Shown piece by piece: positions 26,638 to 36,246 of a DNA stretch of 64,000 nucleotides (position 1 is its first letter; each line of letters starts with the position of its first letter). The notes under the pieces are model-generated. The model saw only the letters and a list, made by a program, of their open reading frames with translations. It was not told where the DNA came from and did no database searches. Origin of the DNA: Microbacterium sufflavum (lineage in GTDB: Bacteria > Actinomycetota > Actinomycetes > Actinomycetales > Microbacteriaceae); contig NZ_CP078076.1 of NCBI RefSeq assembly GCF_023101165.1, positions 1,984,001 to 2,048,000 of the forward strand, read 5' to 3'. The translations under genes and the position numbers were made by a program.

Positions 26638-28113
26638 TCAGATCCCGACGCCGAACAGCGCCTCGATGGGTCCGCGTGCGAAGAAGATCAGGAAGCCGGC
26701 ACCGACCACCCACAGCAGCGGGCTGATGGTCTTCGCCCGGCCGGAGAACGCGTGGATGAGCACCCAGCTCACGAAGCCCGCACCGATGCCGTTCGCGATC
26801 GAGTACGTCAGCGGCATCACGGAGACCGTGAGGAACACCGGCAGCAGCACGCGGAAGTCGCCGAAGTCGATGTGCCGGATCTGCGCCATCATCATGGCAC
26901 CGACGATGATCAGGGCCGCCGCGGCGATCTCGGTCGGGACGATCGAGGTGAGCGGGGTCAGGAACATCGCGATCAGGAACACCACGCCGGTCACGACGTT
27001 GGCCAGGCCCGTGCGGGCACCCTCGCCGATCCCCGCGCCCGACTCGATGAACACCGTGCTCGACGACGACGAGGTCGCGCCACCCGCGATCGCACCGACG
27101 CCCTCGACCACCAGCGCCGATTTGATGCGCGGGAAGTCGCCGTTGTCGTCGGCCAGGTTCGCCTCCTTCGCGAGGCCCGTCATGGTGCCCATCGCGTCGA
27201 AGAAGTTCGTGAAGAGCAGGGTGAAGACGATCATCACGAGCGCGACGAGGCTGACCTTGCCGAGGTCGAACGAGAAGTCCACCGCGCCGATCAGGCTCAG
27301 GTCGGGCACGCCCACGGGGGAGCCGTTCAGCGCGGGAACCGTCAGACCCCAGCCGCCCGGGTTGACCACGTTGCCCTCGTCGTCGAGGCCGCGGGCGCCG
27401 ATGTGCCAGACGGCCTCGACGATCACGGCGAGCACGGTGCCGCCGATCAGGCCGATCAGCATGCCGCCCTTGATGCGCAGCGCGACGAGGATGCCCGTCA
27501 GCAGCAGCGTGATCACGAACAGCAGGCTCGGCACGGTCGCGACGGAGCCGTTGACCCCGAGCCCGACGGGCGGCGAGGAGGCACCGGTCGCGGTGACGAA
27601 GCCGGAGTTGACGAAGCCGATGAACGCGATGAACAGGCCGATGCCGACCGTGATCGCGATCTTGAGCTGGAACGGCACCGCGTCGAAGATCGCCTTGCGC
27701 AGTCCGGTGGCGGCGAGCAGCACGATCACGACGCCGTTGATCATCACCAGCGCCATGGCCTCGGGCCACGTCACCTGGCCGACCACGGAGAACGCGACGA
27801 ACGCGTTGATGCCGAGTCCGGCGGCGAAGCCGAACGGCAGACGCGTGACGAGCCCGAACAGGATCGTCATGACGCCGGCGGTCAGGGCGGTCGCGGCACC
27901 GACCGCGTTGAAGTCCAGCATGTTCCCGGCGACGTCGGGTTTGCCGGACAGGATGATCGGGTTGAGGATCACGATGTAGGCCATCGTGACGAACGTCACC
28001 AGGCCCCCTCGGATCTCGGTGCCGATCGTCGATCCGCGCTTGCTGATCTCGAAGAAGCGGTCCAGGGCGCCGGTGGGCTCGGCGGTCGCCGGGGCGGGCG
28101 GGGCAGTTGTCAT
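26638..28113 (-). CDS. NCS2 family purine permease (AzgA-like)
   Basis: 491 residues with about 12 to 14 hydrophobic helices. The AzgA-subfamily signature is visible: GTEIRGGLVTFVTMAYIVILNP, FGFAAGLGINAFVAFSVV, FFDAMGTMTGLAKEA and AGATSSSSSTVFIESGAGIGEGART. These are proton symporters for adenine, guanine and hypoxanthine. GGAGG 7 bases before the ATG. The gene is divergent from the purine-adjacent perM-purN-purH group, so purine salvage and synthesis lie side by side. Confidence 0.95.
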   Translation of the reverse strand: MTTAPPAPATAEPTGALDRFFEISKRGSTIGTEIRGGLVTFVTMAYIVILNPIILSGKPDVAGNMLDFNAVGAATALTAGVMTILFGLVTRLPFGFAAGLGINAFVAFSVVGQVTWPEAMALVMINGVVIVLLAATGLRKAIFDAVPFQLKIAITVGIGLFIAFIGFVNSGFVTATGASSPPVGLGVNGSVATVPSLLFVITLLLTGILVALRIKGGMLIGLIGGTVLAVIVEAVWHIGARGLDDEGNVVNPGGWGLTVPALNGSPVGVPDLSLIGAVDFSFDLGKVSLVALVMIVFTLLFTNFFDAMGTMTGLAKEANLADDNGDFPRIKSALVVEGVGAIAGGATSSSSSTVFIESGAGIGEGARTGLANVVTGVVFLIAMFLTPLTSIVPTEIAAAALIIVGAMMMAQIRHIDFGDFRVLLPVFLTVSVMPLTYSIANGIGAGFVSWVLIHAFSGRAKTISPLLWVVGAGFLIFFARGPIEALFGVGI

Positions 28114-28203
28114 CGGGTAACCTCCGGAGAAACGCTACCGTGTCGCCCGCCCCGCGCGCGCCCCGAGGAGCCGCACGGCAACTCGTCGTAGTCTCGAATC
28201 GCT

Positions 28204-29583
28204 ATGCAACGCCTCCTCGTCGCGCTCCTCGCCGCCTTCGACGCCGCCATCGCGGCCGCGGTCGGACTGGCCGTGCTCCTGGCGCCGCTGACGCTGCTGT
28301 GGACGGTCGCGTTCGGCGTCACGGCCGACTGGGGTGCGCTCTGGCCCCTCACGGGCACGCTCTGGGAGTTCGGGCACGGCGTCCCGCTCGAGGTCACGAT
28401 CCCGGACGAGCTCCTCGTCACGCTGGGCATCCCCGCGCAGGCCGCATCGTTCGCGGTGTCGATCACGCCCCTGCTGCTGCTGTTCTTCACGCTCCTGTTC
28501 GCCGCGCGCTCCGGAGCGCGCGCCGCCCACGCGGGGGCGTGGCTGCTGGGTGCCCTGTCCGGCTCCGCCGTGTTCGCCGCGATCTCCACACTGGTCGCGC
28601 TGACGGCACGGCTCGATGCGGTGCGCACGCCGCTGCCGCTCGCGATCCTGCTGCCCGCCGCCGTCTATCTGGTGGGCGCCGTCTGCGGCGCCGTCCGGGT
28701 GGCCTGGGACGACGGCGACGGCGGCCTCCTCGACCGCCTGCACGACCGCCTCGACGCGCGGGAGGACTGGGCTCCCGTGCCCGCGGCGATCGTCCGGGGT
28801 GCGGCCTTCGTCCTGGTCGGCGTGACCGGAGCGGCGGCGCTCGCCGTGGCCCTGTCGGTGCTGACCCGCGGCGGTGACGTGGTCGCGCTGTTCCAGGGTG
28901 CGCGCGTCGACGCGCTCGGCGCCACCGTGCTCACGCTCGCGCAGCTGGCGTATCTGCCCACCCTGATCGTGTGGGCGGCGGCGTGGCTCGCCGGTCCCGG
29001 CTTTGCGGTCGGCGCCGGCACCGCGGTGTCGCCCGCCGGCACCCAGCTCGGCGTGGTCCCCGGCATCCCCGTGTTCGGGCTACTGCCGGAGAACACCTCC
29101 ATGTGGATGCTGATCGTGGTGCTCGTCCCCGTCGCGGCCGGCGCGTTCGCGGGCTGGGCCGTGCGCTCCCGGCTCGTCTGGGAGGCCACACCGCTCGGGC
29201 TGCTGCAGCGCGCCGTGATCGCCGTGGGCATCGCCGCGGTGACGGCGGGAGTCGCGGGGCTCGCGGCCGAGCTCGCGAACGGGTCGATGGGGCCGGGGCG
29301 CCTGGGCGTCGTCGGTCCCGCCGTGCTGCCCTTCGCCCTCGCGCTCGGCGCCGAGGTGCTGGTGGGCGCGGCGATCCTGCTGCTCGCACCGCGCAACCGT
29401 GAGGAACTCGCGGAGGAGCGCACCGACCGCTGGCTCGCCGAGATGACCGAGGCCGAGCGCGACCGCGGTCCGCTTCCCGCCGAGCCGACCGCGTGGCCGT
29501 CCCTCACCGACGACACCGCGCCGCTCGGCGACCTGCGCGTCCCGCCGCTGCCCGACGGCGACGACCGCGACCGGCGCGGCTGA
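28204..29583 (+). CDS. PerM-like multi-pass membrane protein (DUF6350)
   Basis: 459 residues with about 10 hydrophobic helices and a charged C-terminal tail of about 60 residues (NREELAEERTDRWLAEMTEAERD). It occupies the same place, directly upstream of purN-purH, as mycobacterial perM (Rv0955), which supports cell-division protein stability. The match is by topology and synteny rather than strong motifs. TAGTCT lies 9 bases before the ATG, so the leader is at most a few bases. purN follows after 61 bases with its own promoter. Confidence 0.75.
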   Translation: MQRLLVALLAAFDAAIAAAVGLAVLLAPLTLLWTVAFGVTADWGALWPLTGTLWEFGHGVPLEVTIPDELLVTLGIPAQAASFAVSITPLLLLFFTLLFAARSGARAAHAGAWLLGALSGSAVFAAISTLVALTARLDAVRTPLPLAILLPAAVYLVGAVCGAVRVAWDDGDGGLLDRLHDRLDAREDWAPVPAAIVRGAAFVLVGVTGAAALAVALSVLTRGGDVVALFQGARVDALGATVLTLAQLAYLPTLIVWAAAWLAGPGFAVGAGTAVSPAGTQLGVVPGIPVFGLLPENTSMWMLIVVLVPVAAGAFAGWAVRSRLVWEATPLGLLQRAVIAVGIAAVTAGVAGLAAELANGSMGPGRLGVVGPAVLPFALALGAEVLVGAAILLLAPRNREELAEERTDRWLAEMTEAERDRGPLPAEPTAWPSLTDDTAPLGDLRVPPLPDGDDRDRRG

Positions 29584-29644
29584 GTCCCGCCGCCCGCGCA
29601 GCCGCCCGCGCAGGGCGGTCCGCATGCGCCGGTAGACTGGGCGC

Positions 29645-30223
29645 GTGCTCACGGTCGCCGTTCTCATCTCGGGCGCCGGCTCGAACCTTCGCGCCCTCCT
29701 CGAGGCCGCTCGTCACCCCGATTTCCCGGCCAGGGTGGTCGTCGTCGGCGCGGATCGCGAAGCAGAGGGGCTGGCGCACGCCGAGGAGTTCGGCATCCCC
29801 AGCTTCACCGTCCCGTGGCACGAGCACGAGAGCCGCGAGGCCTGGGGCGAGGAGCTCGGCAGGCAGCTGGCGGTGTGGAACCCCGACCTGGTGGTCCTCA
29901 GCGGCCTCATGCGTCTGCTGCCCGCGTCGCTGGTCGCCGCGTACGCCCCGCGGATCATCAACACGCACCCCGCGTACCTCCCGGAGTTCCCCGGCGCACA
30001 CGGAGTGCGCGACGCCCTCGCGGCCGGGGTGCGCGAGACCGGGGCGAGCGTGATCGTGGTCGACGACGGCGTGGACACCGGGCCGATCCTGGCGCAGGAG
30101 CGCGTCCCGATCCGCGCCGACGACACCGAGCACACCCTGCACGAGCGCATCAAGCCCGTCGAGCGCCGCCTGCTCATCGACGTCGTCCGTCGCATCGCGA
30201 CCGGCGATCTCGTCCTGACCTGA
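29645..30223 (+). CDS. purN: Phosphoribosylglycinamide formyltransferase
   Basis: 192 residues from GTG 29645. [15 protein letters not shown] binds the phosphoribosyl group; the catalytic residues are in [16 protein letters not shown] (Asn, His) and [11 protein letters not shown] (Asp). It transfers formyl from 10-formyl-THF to GAR in purine synthesis. TAGACT at 29633-29638 ends 6 bases before GTG, so the transcript is leaderless. purH follows after 43 bases and is probably co-transcribed. Confidence 0.97.
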   Translation: MLTVAVLISGAGSNLRALLEAARHPDFPARVVVVGADREAEGLAHAEEFGIPSFTVPWHEHESREAWGEELGRQLAVWNPDLVVLSGLMRLLPASLVAAYAPRIINTHPAYLPEFPGAHGVRDALAAGVRETGASVIVVDDGVDTGPILAQERVPIRADDTEHTLHERIKPVERRLLIDVVRRIATGDLVLT

Positions 30224-30266
30224 CCCCCCCCCGAACCCCCGCACGCCCCGCACGAAGGAGCCCATC

Positions 30267-31874
30267 ATGGCCGGCCCCCGCCACGACCCCACGCTCTACC
30301 GCGATCGCGACACCGTGCCGATCCGGCGCGCCCTCGTCTCGGTCAGTGACAAGACCGATCTGCTCGTGCTCGCCGCGGCCCTCGCCGACGCCGGGGTCGA
30401 GATCGTGTCGACCGGCTCGACCGCCTCGACCATCCGCGACGCCGGCTTCGAGGTCACCGACGTGGCCGCGGTCACGGGCGTGGCCGAGATGCTCGACGGC
30501 CGCGTGAAGACGCTGCACCCCAAGGTGCACGGCGGCCTGCTCGCCGACCTGCGCCTCGAGGACCACGAGCGCCAGCTCGCGGAGCTCGACATCGCCCCGT
30601 TCGAGCTGGTGGTGGTGAACCTGTACCCGTTCGTGGAGACCGTGGCCTCCGGCGCCGTGGGCGACGACGTGGTGGAGCAGATCGACATCGGCGGGCCCGC
30701 CATGGTCCGCGCTGCGGCGAAGAACCACGCGAACGTCGCGATCGTGGTCTCGCCCGAGTCCTACCCGGCGATCGTGTCGGCCGTCGCCGACGGCGGCACC
30801 ACGCTCGGCCAGCGCCGTGAGCTCGCCGCGCGCGCCTTCGCCCACACCGCCGCCTACGACACGGCCGTGGCGCAGTGGTTCGCCGAGGGCACGCTCACCG
30901 AGCCCGGCGATCTCCCCGCACACCTCACGATCCAGGCCGAGCGCCTCGCGACCCTCCGCTACGGCGAGAACTCGCACCAGCGCGGGGCCATCTACACCCG
31001 CGCCGGCGGCCACGGCATCGCCCAGGCCACGCAGCTGCAGGGCAAGGAGATGTCGTACAACAACTACGTCGACGCGGATGCCGCGCTGCGCGCCGCGTAC
31101 GACATGATCAAGCCCGCCGTCGCGATCATCAAGCACGCGAACCCGTGCGGGATCGCCACGACCGCGCCGAACGCGCTCGACCCGATCGCCAGCGCCCACC
31201 TGCGCGCACACGAGTGCGACCCGGTCTCGGCGTACGGCGGGGTCATCGCCGCGAACGGCACCGTCACGCTGAAGATGGCCGAGAACCTGAAGGACATCTT
31301 CACCGAGGTCATCGTCGCGCCGTCGTTCGAGCCCGCCGCGCTCGAGGTGTTCAAGGCCAAGAAGAACCTGCGTCTGCTGCAGCTGCCCGAGGACTGGCAG
31401 CAGGAGCGCATGGACGTGCGGCTGGTGTCGGGCGGGCTGCTGCTGCAGGACGCCGACCGCTTCCCCGACGACATCGTGTCGGTCGCGAAGGACTGGGAGC
31501 TGGTGTCGGGTGAGCGTCCGAGCGACGAGGAGATGGAGAACCTGATCTTCGCGTGGAAGGCCTGCCGCGCCGTGAAGTCGAACGCGATCGTGCTGGCGAA
31601 GGACAACGCCACGGTCGGCGTCGGCATGGGTCAGGTCAACCGCGTCGACTCGTGCCGCCTCGCGGTCGAGCGAGCGGGCGACAGGGCGGCCGGATCGGTC
31701 GCCGCCTCCGATGCCTTCTTCCCGTTCGCCGACGGTGCGCAGGTGCTCATCGACGCGGGTGTCACCGCGATCGTGCAGCCGGGTGGGTCGGTGCGCGACG
31801 AGGAGGTCGTCGACGCCGCGCGCAAGGCGGGCGTGACGATGTTCTTCACCGGGGAGCGTCACTTCTTCCACTGA
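30267..31874 (+). CDS. purH: Bifunctional AICAR transformylase / IMP cyclohydrolase
   Basis: 535 residues with GAAGGAG upstream of the ATG. The N-terminal IMP cyclohydrolase (MGS-like) domain covers about residues 1-200 ([27 protein letters not shown] type motif as [13 protein letters not shown]). The AICAR transformylase domain has [18 protein letters not shown] and the terminal FTGERHFFH. It catalyses the last two steps to IMP. It sits downstream of purN, matching mycobacterial order. A hairpin follows at 31897-31922. Confidence 0.98.
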   Translation: MAGPRHDPTLYRDRDTVPIRRALVSVSDKTDLLVLAAALADAGVEIVSTGSTASTIRDAGFEVTDVAAVTGVAEMLDGRVKTLHPKVHGGLLADLRLEDHERQLAELDIAPFELVVVNLYPFVETVASGAVGDDVVEQIDIGGPAMVRAAAKNHANVAIVVSPESYPAIVSAVADGGTTLGQRRELAARAFAHTAAYDTAVAQWFAEGTLTEPGDLPAHLTIQAERLATLRYGENSHQRGAIYTRAGGHGIAQATQLQGKEMSYNNYVDADAALRAAYDMIKPAVAIIKHANPCGIATTAPNALDPIASAHLRAHECDPVSAYGGVIAANGTVTLKMAENLKDIFTEVIVAPSFEPAALEVFKAKKNLRLLQLPEDWQQERMDVRLVSGGLLLQDADRFPDDIVSVAKDWELVSGERPSDEEMENLIFAWKACRAVKSNAIVLAKDNATVGVGMGQVNRVDSCRLAVERAGDRAAGSVAASDAFFPFADGAQVLIDAGVTAIVQPGGSVRDEEVVDAARKAGVTMFFTGERHFFH

Positions 31875-31896
31875 CCTCCGCGCATCCGCGTCCGGG

Positions 31897-31922
31897 ACCC
31901 GCTCTCCTCGGGAGGGCGGGTT
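31897..31922 (+). terminator. purH terminator
   Basis: ACCCGCTCTCC pairs with GGAGGGCGGGT (one wobble), 22 bases past the purH stop, followed by TCCGTCGTCT. Confidence 0.65.
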
Positions 31923-31999
31923 CCGTCGTCTCCGGGGCCTTCACTGTCGTGTCCGATTTCCGCCAGCCGTGGTCGGTGGTCGGTGGCAGAGTGGAGGAC

Positions 32000-33514
32000 A
32001 TGAGCCTCCCCGTGATCGACTTCGACGAGCGGTACCGCGCCATCAGTGCGCGCGACACCCGCTTCGACGGGCAGTTCGTGACCGCGGTCCGCTCGACCGG
32101 GATCTACTGCCGGCCGAGCTGCCCTGCCCGCACCCCGAAGCCGCAGAACGTCACGTTCTATCCCACGAGTGCGGCCGCGCATGAGGCCGGCTACCGCGCC
32201 TGCAAGCGCTGCCTGCCCGAGGCCGCACCGGGGTCGCCCGCGTGGGACGTGCGCGGAGACACGGCGGCGCGCGCCATGCGGCTGATCGCGACCGGGGTCG
32301 TGGAGCGTGAGGGCGTGCCGGGCCTCGCCGCCCGCCTGGGTTACTCCAGCCGGCACCTCACGCGGCTGCTGACGACCGAGCTCGGCGCGGGCCCGCTCGC
32401 GCTCGCCAGGGCGCACCGCGCGCACACGGCCCGCATGCTGCTCGTGGGCACGGACATGCCGGTGGCGGATGTGGCGTTCGCCGCGGGGTTCCAGAGCATC
32501 CGCCAGTGCAACGACACGATCCGCGAGGTGTTCGGCCTCACGCCGGGCGAGCTGCGGGCGCGGCGACGCACTCCGGCGTCCGACGTGCCGGGGGCGATCG
32601 ACCTGGCCCTGCCGTACCGCGGCCCGTTCGACGCGGCCGGGGTGTTCGCATGGATGGCGGCCAGGGCGGTCGCGGGGGTCGAGGAGGCGCGGTCCGACGC
32701 GTTCGCGCGCCACCTGCGCATGCCGGGCGGCCCCGCGTGGTTCGAGGTGCGGCAGGACGGCGAGCGGCTGCGGCTGCGGGCTCGCGTCGCACGCCTGAGC
32801 GACCTGGCGCCGCTGGTGTCGACCGCGCGGCGCCTGTTCGACCTCGACGCCGACCCCCTCGCGATCGACGAGGCCCTGGCCGCGCATCCGTCGCTGGCGG
32901 CGCTGGTCGCACGCACGCCGGGGATCCGGGTGCCCGGGGCCGCGGATCCGCACGAGATGCTGATCCGGGCGATGATCGGGCAGCAGATCACCGTCGTCGC
33001 CGCCCGCACCGCGCTCACCGCACTCACCGAGGCGCTGGGGGAGAGGACACCCGAGGGGCTGCTGTTCCCCACCATGACCGCGATCGCGGAGCACGGGGCC
33101 GAGGTGCTGCGGGGCCCCGCGGCCCGGATCCGCGCGGTCACGGGGGCCGCCGCGGCCCTCGCCGACGGCAGCCTGACGCTGACCGTGGGCGATGACGGCG
33201 CGGAGCAGCGCGCGGCCCTGCTGGCCATGCCGGGGATCGGACCGTGGACGGCGGACTACGTGCGGATGCGTGTGCTCGGCGACCCCGACATCCTGCTCCC
33301 CGGCGATGTCGCGCTGCGCGCGGGCGCGGCGGCGGTGGGACTCCCCGGCGAGCCGAAGCCCCTGGTCGCCTGGGCCGAGCGCACGGCCCCCTGGCGGAGC
33401 TACCTCAGCGCGCACCTGTGGCGTGCGGCACCCCAGCGCCCCGCGGGACCGCGGTCGCCTGCCGCCCGCGCGGCCGCGACCGACGACGAGACCCAGATGA
33501 AGGAGACGCCATGA
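32000..33514 (+). CDS. Ada-AlkA fusion: methylphosphotriester sensor, AraC-type regulator and 3-methyladenine glycosylase
   Basis: 504 residues. The N-terminal Ada zinc domain has C37 and C41 in [11 protein letters not shown] and C68, C71 in [10 protein letters not shown]37 would accept the methyl group from phosphotriesters. An AraC helix-turn-helix follows ([35 protein letters not shown]). From about residue 200 comes AlkA, with the helix-hairpin-helix [21 protein letters not shown] and the catalytic aspartate in LPGDVALR. It removes alkylated bases and probably activates its own operon. GTGGAGG precedes the ATG. The ogt gene overlaps its stop by ATGA. Confidence 0.95.
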   Translation: MSLPVIDFDERYRAISARDTRFDGQFVTAVRSTGIYCRPSCPARTPKPQNVTFYPTSAAAHEAGYRACKRCLPEAAPGSPAWDVRGDTAARAMRLIATGVVEREGVPGLAARLGYSSRHLTRLLTTELGAGPLALARAHRAHTARMLLVGTDMPVADVAFAAGFQSIRQCNDTIREVFGLTPGELRARRRTPASDVPGAIDLALPYRGPFDAAGVFAWMAARAVAGVEEARSDAFARHLRMPGGPAWFEVRQDGERLRLRARVARLSDLAPLVSTARRLFDLDADPLAIDEALAAHPSLAALVARTPGIRVPGAADPHEMLIRAMIGQQITVVAARTALTALTEALGERTPEGLLFPTMTAIAEHGAEVLRGPAARIRAVTGAAAALADGSLTLTVGDDGAEQRAALLAMPGIGPWTADYVRMRVLGDPDILLPGDVALRAGAAAVGLPGEPKPLVAWAERTAPWRSYLSAHLWRAAPQRPAGPRSPAARAAATDDETQMKETP

Positions 33515-34008
33515 CCGCCCTGATCCAGACCATCGACACCCCGGACGGCCCGTTCACGATCCTGGCCGACGCCGAGCAGCGCGTCCTCGCCTCCGGGTGG
33601 ACCGACGACGTGGAGGCGATCCTCGGTCGCCTCTCCGCCGCCGCCCGTCCGGAGGAGCTGCGCGACGCCGAGACCGACGCGGCGGCTGCCGCCCTGGCCT
33701 ATTACGCCGGTGACGTGTCGGCGATCGACGCCGTCGCGGTGAAGCAGACCGGAACCGCTCTCCAGCGCGCGGGGTGGGATGCGCTGCGCGGCATCGAGCC
33801 GGGTCGGCCGCTCACCTACACGGGCTTCGCCGCGCGCCTCGGCAATCCGAACGCGGTGCGCGCGGCGGCGTCGATCTGCGCCCGCAACGCCCCGGCCCTG
33901 TACGTCCCGTGCCATCGGGTGCTGCGCACCGACGGCTCGCTGGGCGGCTTCGCGTGGGGTCTCGCCGTGAAGCAGAGCCTCCTGGCCCGTGAGAGCGCCG
34001 CGCGCTGA
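33511..34008 (+). CDS. ogt: Methylated-DNA--protein-cysteine methyltransferase
   Basis: 165 residues starting in the ATGA overlap with the Ada-AlkA gene. The methyl-accepting cysteine is in [15 protein letters not shown] (about C134), with [22 protein letters not shown] for DNA binding. It is a suicide repair protein for O6-methylguanine. A Shine-Dalgarno AAGGAG precedes the ATG. A terminator follows at 34024-34048. Confidence 0.95.
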   Translation: MTALIQTIDTPDGPFTILADAEQRVLASGWTDDVEAILGRLSAAARPEELRDAETDAAAAALAYYAGDVSAIDAVAVKQTGTALQRAGWDALRGIEPGRPLTYTGFAARLGNPNAVRAAASICARNAPALYVPCHRVLRTDGSLGGFAWGLAVKQSLLARESAAR

Positions 34009-34023
34009 GCCGTCCGAAGCCCC

Positions 34024-34053
34024 GCCCCGTCTCCACGCAGGACGGGGCTTTCG
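34024..34053 (+). terminator. Terminator of the alkylation-repair operon
   Basis: GCCCCGTC pairs with GACGGGGC around a 9-base loop and is followed by TTTCGG. Confidence 0.75.
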
Positions 34054-34072
34054 GCTGCCGCGGGAATTCCTC

Positions 34073-34102
34073 TTGCGCCCAGCTGGTTCACAGGAATAGG
34101 CT
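34073..34102 (+). promoter_or_regulatory. Promoter of the ABC exporter leader
   Basis: TTGCGC (34073-34078) and TAGGCT (34097-34102) with an 18-base spacer. The start site would be near 34109, giving a leader of about 210 bases before the first ABC gene, unusually long for this genome. Confidence 0.65.
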
Positions 34103-34155
34103 GATGGGCTGTCGCGCCAACCGGACGACCTCGCCGAGCCCATGAGGAGGACACC

Positions 34156-34221
34156 ATGACCACGATCGCCGCCGCGCAGATCGCCACTCTCGGCTCGACC
34201 CCGGTGCGCCCGCTCTCCTAG
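34156..34221 (+). CDS. Leader peptide of the ABC exporter operon (21 residues)
   Basis: A 21-codon frame with an excellent ribosome site (GAGGAGG, 5-base spacing). It begins MTTIAAAQIATLG and ends TPVRPLS before TAG. It is too short for a folded protein and is followed by a hairpin (34245-34278), the arrangement of ribosome-mediated attenuation. The last codons (34208-34217, GCCCGCTCTC) are repeated exactly in the 3' half of that hairpin (34263-34272), so a stalled ribosome would change which copy can pair. A comparable leader, BmrB, controls the heterodimeric exporter BmrCD in Bacillus. Confidence 0.7.
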   Translation: MTTIAAAQIATLGSTPVRPLS

Positions 34222-34244
34222 AGCCGCCGCCCCCGTTCTGCACC

Positions 34245-34278
34245 GGATGCCGGGCTCCAGGAGCCCGCTCTCGCATCC
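34245..34278 (+). terminator. Attenuator-like hairpin before the ABC exporter genes
   Basis: GGATGC and GCATCC form the base; CGGGCTCC and GGAGCCCG form the apical stem; CTCTC bulges out. A pyrimidine-rich run with many T residues follows (34279-34300). It lies between the leader peptide and the first ABC gene. Confidence 0.65.
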
Positions 34279-34320
34279 GTCCCTCTTCCTCTTCGTTTCG
34301 CCTCGACTCCTCTGAGAGAC

Positions 34321-36246
34321 ATGTCTTCCTCGTCTTCCGCGCACAATCCGTCGTCCACCCTGTCCACCCCCGCCGCGCTGTGGCGGCTCAAGCCCTTCGT
34401 GAGGCCGGTCGTCTGGCGTCTCGCCGGAGGGGCCGCGAGCGCTCTCGCCGCCGCTCTCATCGCGTTGATGATCCCGATCGTGCTCGAGCAGATCATCGGC
34501 GGACCGGTCCGCTCCGGTCACATCGATGCGATCGTGTGGGGCGCGGCCGCCGTGTTCGCCCTGGCCCTCGGCGAGGCGCTCATGGTGTGGCTCCGCCGTC
34601 AGTTCGTGCTGTTCCCCGCCACGCAGGTCGAGTACACGATGCGCACGGAGCTGTACTCGCGGCTGCAGACGCTGCCGGTCGCGTTCCATGACCGCTGGCA
34701 GTCGGGTCAGCTGCTGAGCCGCATGATGCAGGACATCGGTCTCATCCGCCGCTGGCTCGCGTTCGGCCTCGTGCTGCTCGTGGTCAACGTGCTCACGATC
34801 ATCATCGGCTCGGTGCTGCTGTTCCGCTGGCACTGGCTGCTGGGCACGATCTTCCTGGTGACCGCGATCCCGCTGTGGATCCGCGGCTACCTGTTCGAGA
34901 AGCGCTACGGCGCCCTCACCCGCCGCAGTCAGGACCAGGCGGGCGACCTCGCCACGAGCGTCGAGGAGAGCGTGCACGGCATCCGCGTGCTGAAGGCGTT
35001 CGGCCGCGGCAAGCACGCCCTGCGTCGCTTCAGCCGTCAGGCGGAGACGCTGCGCGAGACCGAGATGAGCAAGGCCGGCGCGATCGCGTCCATCTGGTTC
35101 TGGCTCGACCTGATGCCGCAGATCGCGTTCGGCCTGAGCCTGATGTCGGGCATCTGGCTGATCTCGCAGGGCGCGATCACCGAGGCCGAGCTGTTCGCCT
35201 TCTTCGCGATGGCCGTGGTGCTGCGCTGGCCCATCGAGTCGATCGGCTTCCTGTTCTCGTTCATGCTCGACGCCCGCACGGCGACCGACCGCGTGTTCGA
35301 GATCTTCTCCGAGACCAACACCATCACGGACCCGGAGCACCCGGTGCACATCGACGAGCCGCGGGGCGAGCTCGCGTTCGAGAGCGCGCACTTCCGCTAC
35401 CAGGACGCGGGTGCCGACGAGCGCGACCTGCTCGACGGCATCGACCTCGTGCTGCGGCCCGGCGAGACCATGGCGCTCGTCGGCCTGACCGGAAGCGGCA
35501 AGACCACGCTCACGACGCTCCCCACGCGGCTGTACGACGTGACGGGCGGACGGGTCACTCTCGACGGCGTCGATGTGCGCGACCTGCCGCTTGCGGAGCT
35601 GCGTCGGCACATCGCGATGGCGTTCGAGGACGCGACGCTGTTCTCGGCGTCGGTGCGGGAGAACGTGCTGCTCGGACGCGCCGACCTCGACATGCACAGC
35701 GACGAGGGGGAGCGCGTGCTGCGCGAGGCCCTCGACGTCGCCCAGGCGTCGTTCGTCGACACGCTGCCGGAGGGGGTCGAGACGGTGATCGGCGAGGAGG
35801 GCCTGAGCTTGTCCGGCGGGCAGCGGCAGCGTCTAGCGCTCGCGCGTGCCGTCGCCGCCGCGCCCAAGGTCCTCGTGCTCGACGACCCGCTGTCGGCGCT
35901 CGACGTCGACACCGAGGCCCTGGTGGAGGAGGCCCTGCGGCACGTGCTGGCCGACACCACGGCGCTGATCGTGGCGCACCGCCCGTCGACGGTCGCCCTG
36001 GCCGACCGGGTCGCGCTGCTGGAGGCCGGCAGGGTCACCGCGGTCGGCACGCACGCGGAGCTGCTGAAGACCAGCCGCCACTACCGTCACGTCATCTCGA
36101 GCCTGGAGGCCGAGGAGGCGGCGCGCACCGGCGCGATCCCGGTCATCCGCGACACCGAGGCGGAGATCCACGATGCGGTGCAGGACGGCCTCCGGGAGGA
36201 CGCCGCCGACGACGATCTGATGAGCGAGAAGGAGGTGCAGCGATGA
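34321..36246 (+). CDS. Heterodimeric ABC exporter, subunit with degenerate ATP site
   Basis: 641 residues: six membrane helices in the first 320, then a nucleotide-binding domain. Walker A is GLTGSGKTT (about 390-398) and the signature is LSGGQ (about 496). Walker B reads VLVLDDP: the catalytic glutamate is replaced by aspartate (about D521), the hallmark of the non-catalytic site in exporters such as TM287/288 and BmrCD. The second subunit overlaps by ATGA. The C-terminal 60 residues are acidic. The substrate is probably a drug or other hydrophobic compound. The ribosome site is weak, so expression may depend on the leader. Confidence 0.92.
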   Translation: MSSSSSAHNPSSTLSTPAALWRLKPFVRPVVWRLAGGAASALAAALIALMIPIVLEQIIGGPVRSGHIDAIVWGAAAVFALALGEALMVWLRRQFVLFPATQVEYTMRTELYSRLQTLPVAFHDRWQSGQLLSRMMQDIGLIRRWLAFGLVLLVVNVLTIIIGSVLLFRWHWLLGTIFLVTAIPLWIRGYLFEKRYGALTRRSQDQAGDLATSVEESVHGIRVLKAFGRGKHALRRFSRQAETLRETEMSKAGAIASIWFWLDLMPQIAFGLSLMSGIWLISQGAITEAELFAFFAMAVVLRWPIESIGFLFSFMLDARTATDRVFEIFSETNTITDPEHPVHIDEPRGELAFESAHFRYQDAGADERDLLDGIDLVLRPGETMALVGLTGSGKTTLTTLPTRLYDVTGGRVTLDGVDVRDLPLAELRRHIAMAFEDATLFSASVRENVLLGRADLDMHSDEGERVLREALDVAQASFVDTLPEGVETVIGEEGLSLSGGQRQRLALARAVAAAPKVLVLDDPLSALDVDTEALVEEALRHVLADTTALIVAHRPSTVALADRVALLEAGRVTAVGTHAELLKTSRHYRHVISSLEAEEAARTGAIPVIRDTEAEIHDAVQDGLREDAADDDLMSEKEVQR

